Assembly: GCA_965644295.1 (NCBI GenBank)
Contig: CBFFRP010000218.1
Coordinates: 1-64,000 of the forward strand
Direction: 5' to 3'
DNA: 64,000 nucleotides
DNA from: Paraphysomonas bandaiensis
Taxonomy: Eukaryota; Chrysophyceae
Made by a program: the position numbers and the translations under genes. The notes under the pieces are model-generated. The model saw only the letters and a program-made list of their open reading frames with translations, was not told the DNA's origin and did not search any database. Shown one piece after another: positions 61,101-64,000 of the stretch (positions are counted from its first letter, which is position 1; the number at the start of each line of letters is the position of its first letter).

Positions 61101-62803
61101 AGCCACTGCAGTACATCCCAGTGTCCACCCTCAGCTGCAGCATTGCAAGTCCGTTCATCCCAGGGACATGGAGGGTCCTGTGAACGAAGCCACTGCAGTA
61201 CATCCAAGTGTCCATATCTAGCGGGATAAATACAAGTCTGACTATCCCATGAACATGGAGGGTCCTGTGAACGAAGCCACCGCAATATATCCAAGTGTCC
61301 ATCTCTAGCAGCAGCATTGCAAGTCCGTTCATCCCAGGGACATGGAGGGTCCTGTGAGCGAAGCCACTGCAGTACATCCAAGTGTCCATCTCTAGCAGCA
61401 GCACGGCAAGTCCATTCATCCCATGGACATGGAGGGTCCTGTGAGCGAAGCCACTGCAGTACCTCCAAGTGTCCACCCTCAGCTGCAGCATTGCAAGTCC
61501 ATTCATTCCAGGGACATGGAGGGTCCTGTGAGCGAAGCCACTGTAGAACATCCAAGTGTCCATCTCTAGCAGCAGGACCGCAAGACCAAAACTTCCATCC
61601 ATTTGAAAATTCCTGTGAACAAAGCCACCGCAGAACATCCAAGTGTCCACGTTCTACAGCAGCACGGCAAGTCCATTCATCCCATGGACATGGAGGGTCC
61701 TGTGAACGAAGCCACTGCAGTACCTCCAACTGTCCACCCTCAGATGCAGCATTGCAAGTCCGTTCATCCCAGGGACATGGAGGGTCCTGTGAACGAAGCC
61801 ACTGCAGTACATCCAAGTGTCCATATCTAGCAGCAGCATTGCAAGTCTGGCTATCCCAGGGACATGGAGGGTCCTGTGAACGAAGCCACTGCAGAACATC
61901 CAAGTGTCCATCCACAACTGCAGCATTGCAAGTCCGTTCATCCCAGGGACATGGAGGGTCCTGTGAACGAAGCCACTGCAGTACATCCAAGTGTCCACCC
62001 TCAGCTGCAGCATTGCAAGTATCTTCATCCCATGGACATGGAGGGTCCTGCGAACGAAGCCACTGCAGAACATCCAAGTGTCCATATCTAGCAGCAGCAT
62101 AGCAAGTCTGGCTATCCCATGGACATGGAGGGTCCTGTGAACGAAGCCACTGCAGTACATCCAAGTGTCCACCTTCTACAGCAGCATAGCAAGTCCATTC
62201 ATCCCAGGGACATGGAGGGCCCTGTGAACGAAGCCACTGCAGTACATCCAAGTGTCCACCTTCTACAGCAGCATAGCAAGTCCATTCATCCCAGGGACAT
62301 GGAGGGCCCTGTGAACGAAGCCACTGCAGAACTTCCAAGTGTCCATCCTCAGCTGCAGCACGGCAAGTCCGTTCATTCCAGGGACATGGAGGGTCCTGTG
62401 AACGAAGCCACTGCAATACCTTCAAATGTCCACCCCTAGCAGCACACTCTGTGGGCCAATATTTTCTTTTGCTACCCCATATGTGTATAGGGTCCCTTGT
62501 GTCTGTATGTGTGCGTATATGGCTCATGAGATGTTTCAGCTGCTGTAGTCTGCCGTATAGTGCACATGCATTCACTAGATTCATATGTGGGCAGTCCATA
62601 GCCAGAGCCCATGAGACCATTGAGTTGGTCATACAGTAGTGAGATGCATGTGACTCAAGTCTCTCTCTGCTCTTATCAGTGTAGACTATATCGTGAAGTC
62701 TCTTACTAGTCATGACCACAGGAAGAAGAGCTGCGTGTGGGATCATCGAGATGATGATACGAAGAACATCATCATTAAGATCAGATAGAGTGATTTTATT
62801 CAT
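58115..62803 (-). CDS. F-box-like protein with about 50 ankyrin-like 29-residue repeats, 1562 aa
   Basis: A single frame without introns starts at ATG 62803. Residues 4-45 (LSDLNDDVLRIIISMIPHAA...TSKRLHDIVY) look like an F-box, the part that links a substrate receptor to an SCF ubiquitin ligase. From about residue 125 to the end run roughly fifty units of 29 residues with consensus GHLDVLQWLRSQDPPCPW followed by DERTCNAAARD. These are ankyrin-like: a GHL.VL.WL helix and a TC.AAA..G helix, shortened from the usual 33 residues. At DNA level the units are 87-bp tandem repeats with very high similarity. Variant units recur (AITYRHFDVLQWLRSQNPSC and FSNGWKFW types), giving a higher-order pattern. 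Ankyrin arrays bind proteins; the target is unknown. Copy number is probably unstable. Confidence 0.88.
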   Translation of the reverse strand: MNKITLSDLNDDVLRIIISMIPHAALLPVVMTSKRLHDIVYTDKSRERLESHASHYCMTNSMVSWALAMDCPHMNLVNACALYGRLQQLKHLMSHIRTHTDTRDPIHIWGSKRKYWPTECAARGGHLKVLQWLRSQDPPCPWNERTCRAAAEDGHLEVLQWLRSQGPPCPWDEWTCYAAVEGGHLDVLQWLRSQGPPCPWDEWTCYAAVEGGHLDVLQWLRSQDPPCPWDSQTCYAAARYGHLDVLQWLRSQDPPCPWDEDTCNAAAEGGHLDVLQWLRSQDPPCPWDERTCNAAVVDGHLDVLQWLRSQDPPCPWDSQTCNAAARYGHLDVLQWLRSQDPPCPWDERTCNAASEGGQLEVLQWLRSQDPPCPWDEWTCRAAVERGHLDVLRWLCSQEFSNGWKFWSCGPAARDGHLDVLQWLRSQDPPCPWNEWTCNAAAEGGHLEVLQWLRSQDPPCPWDEWTCRAAARDGHLDVLQWLRSQDPPCPWDERTCNAAARDGHLDILRWLRSQDPPCSWDSQTCIYPARYGHLDVLQWLRSQDPPCPWDERTCNAAAEGGHWDVLQWLRSQDPPCPWSEDTCNTVVGGGHLDVLQWLRSQDPPCPWDERTCNAAAVDGHLDVLQWLRSQDPPCPWNEQDCIDAAITYWHFDVLQWLRSQNPSCPWSENTCNAAARDGQLGVLQWLRSQDPPCPWNERTCRAAVEGGHLDVLQWLRSQDPPCPWNEGCIDAAITYRHFNVLPWLRSQNPSCPWSENTCCNAARDGQLEVLQWLRSQDPPCPWNERTCRAAVEGGHLDVLQWLRSQDPPCPWSEDTWNAAVEGGHLDVLQWLRSQDPSCPWNEGCIAAAITYRHFDVLQWLRSQNPSCPWDEQTCNAAARYGHLDVLQWLRSQDPPCPWDEDTCSAAARDGHLDVLQWLRSQDPPCPWSEDTCRAAARDGHLDVLQWLRSQDPSCPWNEQGCIDVAITYRHFDVLQWLRSQNPSCPWSESTCRNAARYGQLEVLQWLRSQDPPCPWDERTCSAAVVDGHLDVLQWLRSQDPPCPWDERTCRNAARDGHLDVLRWLCSQEFSNGWKFWPFGPARYGHLDVLQWLRSQDPPCPWDERTCRAAAEDGHLDVLQWLRSQDPPCPWDERTCSAAAEGGHLNVLQWLRSQDPPCPWDERTCRAAARDGHLEVLQLLRSQDPPCPRSENTCNAAARYGHLDVLQWLRSQDPPCPWDERTCNAAARYGHLDVLQWLRSQDPPCPWSEDTCNSAAKYEHLEVLQWLRSQDPPCPWNERTCRAAAEGGHLDVLQWLRSQDPPCPWSEDTCNSAAKYEHLEVLQWLRSQDPPCPWDERTCYAAVEGGHLDVLQWLRSQDPPCPWNEWTCNAAAEGGQLEVLLWLRSQDPPCPWGVGTCRAVVGGGHLDVLQWLRSQDPPCPWDERTCNAAARDGHLDVLQWLRSQDPPCPWGVGTCRAAARDGHLDVLQWLRSQDPPCPWDERTCRAAARDGHLDVLQWLRSQDPPCPWNERTCRAAAEGGHLGILRWLRSQDPPCPWNEQGCIDAAAMYRGGDVLLWLDSQEPP

Positions 62804-62963
62804 AGTTTATATGAGGCTGATAGAGTGGCAACGCAGAGATAATAATGAGATGAGTGTGATATACACTATACACAATACAGTACTCTGCTGGGCATGCATA
62901 TATGCATATATGGGACAGACCACACAAAGAAATTTCCTCAACACAGACACAAACACCGTCACG

Positions 62964-63015
62964 TACGTACGTACATACCTACCTACCTACCTACCTACAT
63001 ACATACATACATACA

Positions 63016-63048
<33 letters not shown>

Positions 63049-63673
63049 GTACATACATACATACATACATACATACATACATACATACATACATACATAC
63101 ATACATACATACATACATACATACATACATACATACATACATACATACATACATACATACATACATACATACATACATACATACATACATACATACATAC
63201 ATACATACATACATACATACATACATACATACATACATACGTACATATATACATACATACATACATACATACATACATACATACATACATACATACATAC
63301 ATACATACATACATACATACATACATACATACATACATACATACATACATACACATACATACACATACATACCTACCTACATACCTACATACATACCTAC
63401 ATACATACATACATACATACATACATACATACATACATACATACATACATACATACATACATACATACATACATACATACATACATACATACATACATAC
63501 ATACATACATACATACATACATACATACATACATACACACATGCATACATACATACATACATACATACATACATACATACATACATACATACATACATAC
63601 ATACATACATACATACATACATACATACATACATACATACATACATACATACATACATACATACATACATACA

Positions 63674-63700
<27 letters not shown>
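62964..63700. repeat. CATA microsatellite with variant units, between divergent starts
   Basis: About 735 bp of CATA tetramers with more variants than the other two arrays (CGTA and CCTA at the left edge, TATATGTA near 63044, CGTACATATATA near 63240, CACATACATACACA and CCTA near 63350-63395). It lies between the ankyrin-like gene start (62803, minus) and the gene start at 63901 (plus). Confidence 0.96.
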
Positions 63701-63709
<9 letters not shown>

Positions 63710-63900
63710 TACTGACCAATGAAACACCTGTGAAAACATTTGATTAGCTAATTAGGATAGATATGGCTTCTTCACCTATACATACATTCATATATATATA
63801 TATTACTATCAGGTCATCAATACACACTCTCCCTATATAGAAGTAACCAACATAATCATCATTCAATTCACAACTATTTCATTTTCTTTCAAAATTTACA

Positions 63901-64000
63901 ATGTTTTCATCAACAAAAAAAAATAAAATCAATTTATTGGATCGTATTACACTGAAACATGATACAGTCTCCGATATCAGTTCAGATATTTCATATAATA
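63901..64000 (+). CDS. Start of a gene cut by the window end
   Basis: An ATG at 63901 opens 33 codons with no stop before the edge (MFSSTKKNKINLLDRITLKH...). It follows about 180 bp of AT-rich sequence after the microsatellite, mirroring the position of the other divergent gene starts. The stretch is too short to identify. Confidence 0.45.
   Translation, partial: MFSSTKKNKINLLDRITLKHDTVSDISSDISYN

Noticed and set aside
58530-62439. Long plus-strand and other-frame open reading frames opposite the ankyrin-like gene
   Set aside because: The 87-bp unit is a multiple of three and lacks stops in several frames, so every unit repeats the same antisense peptide (for example QGHGGSCERSHCSTSKCP). 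The minus-strand frame has the full-length single frame, the F-box-like start and a real repeat fold.
58115-62803. CRISPR-like array because of regular direct repeats
   Set aside because: The repeats are contiguous coding units without unique spacers, in a eukaryotic genome with introns.

Overview
The window is eukaryotic nuclear DNA. Several genes are split by short GT-AG introns (about 50-330 bp) whose phases join cleanly. There are complete LTR retrotransposons, and the host genes are eukaryote-specific: a PLK4-like kinase with introns, a nine-exon Cdc20/Fizzy activator of the APC/C, a very long F-box/ankyrin-like repeat protein and secreted-type ATP-grasp enzymes. The DNA is AT-rich, with long CATA/TATG microsatellites. 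PLK4 suggests a lineage that builds centrioles or flagella. One copia lineage resembles diatom-type (CoDi-like) elements and the ankyrin units carry a PCPW motif, which fits a protist or alga, but the species cannot be named from this sequence.

Layout. 1-1506: end of a copia element with its 3' LTR. 2087-2656: truncated SWIM zinc-finger/AT-hook gene. 3088-8185: intact copia-type element (minus strand) with identical LTRs and an unusual primer-binding site. 9827-15375: Ty3/gypsy element (plus strand) with identical LTRs, a frame break before integrase and a chromodomain. 15928-20103: decayed copia element (minus strand) that still has identical LTRs and a perfect target-site duplication. 22983-26829: two divergent host genes around a TATG microsatellite. 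27231-32856: second intact copia element (minus strand) with identical LTRs. 32862-35095: nest of LTR fragments. 35318-40730: PLK4 (minus) and an unnamed zinc-ribbon gene (plus), divergent. 41281-44394: decayed reverse transcriptase/RNase H element with inverted ends. 44968-47020: cdc20 (minus), with a CATA microsatellite upstream. 47851-49743: a long hairpin and a 1-kb inverted-terminus element. 49825-53577: a palindrome whose two 1.6-kb arms each carry one ATP-grasp gene. 53578-58114: repeats and hairpins without a recognisable gene. 58115-62803: a 1562-residue F-box-like/ankyrin-like protein made of about fifty 29-residue units. 62964-63700: a third CATA microsatellite. 63901-64000: the start of a further plus-strand gene.

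Two themes recur. First, at least four LTR insertions have LTRs that look identical by eye, so retrotransposition was recent, and one interior is dead, so it probably moved using proteins supplied in trans. Second, host genes often sit in divergent pairs, and the short spaces between their start codons hold long microsatellites or minisatellites, which may therefore lie in promoters. PLK4 and Cdc20 are cell-cycle regulators; the other host genes have no function that the sequence alone can establish.
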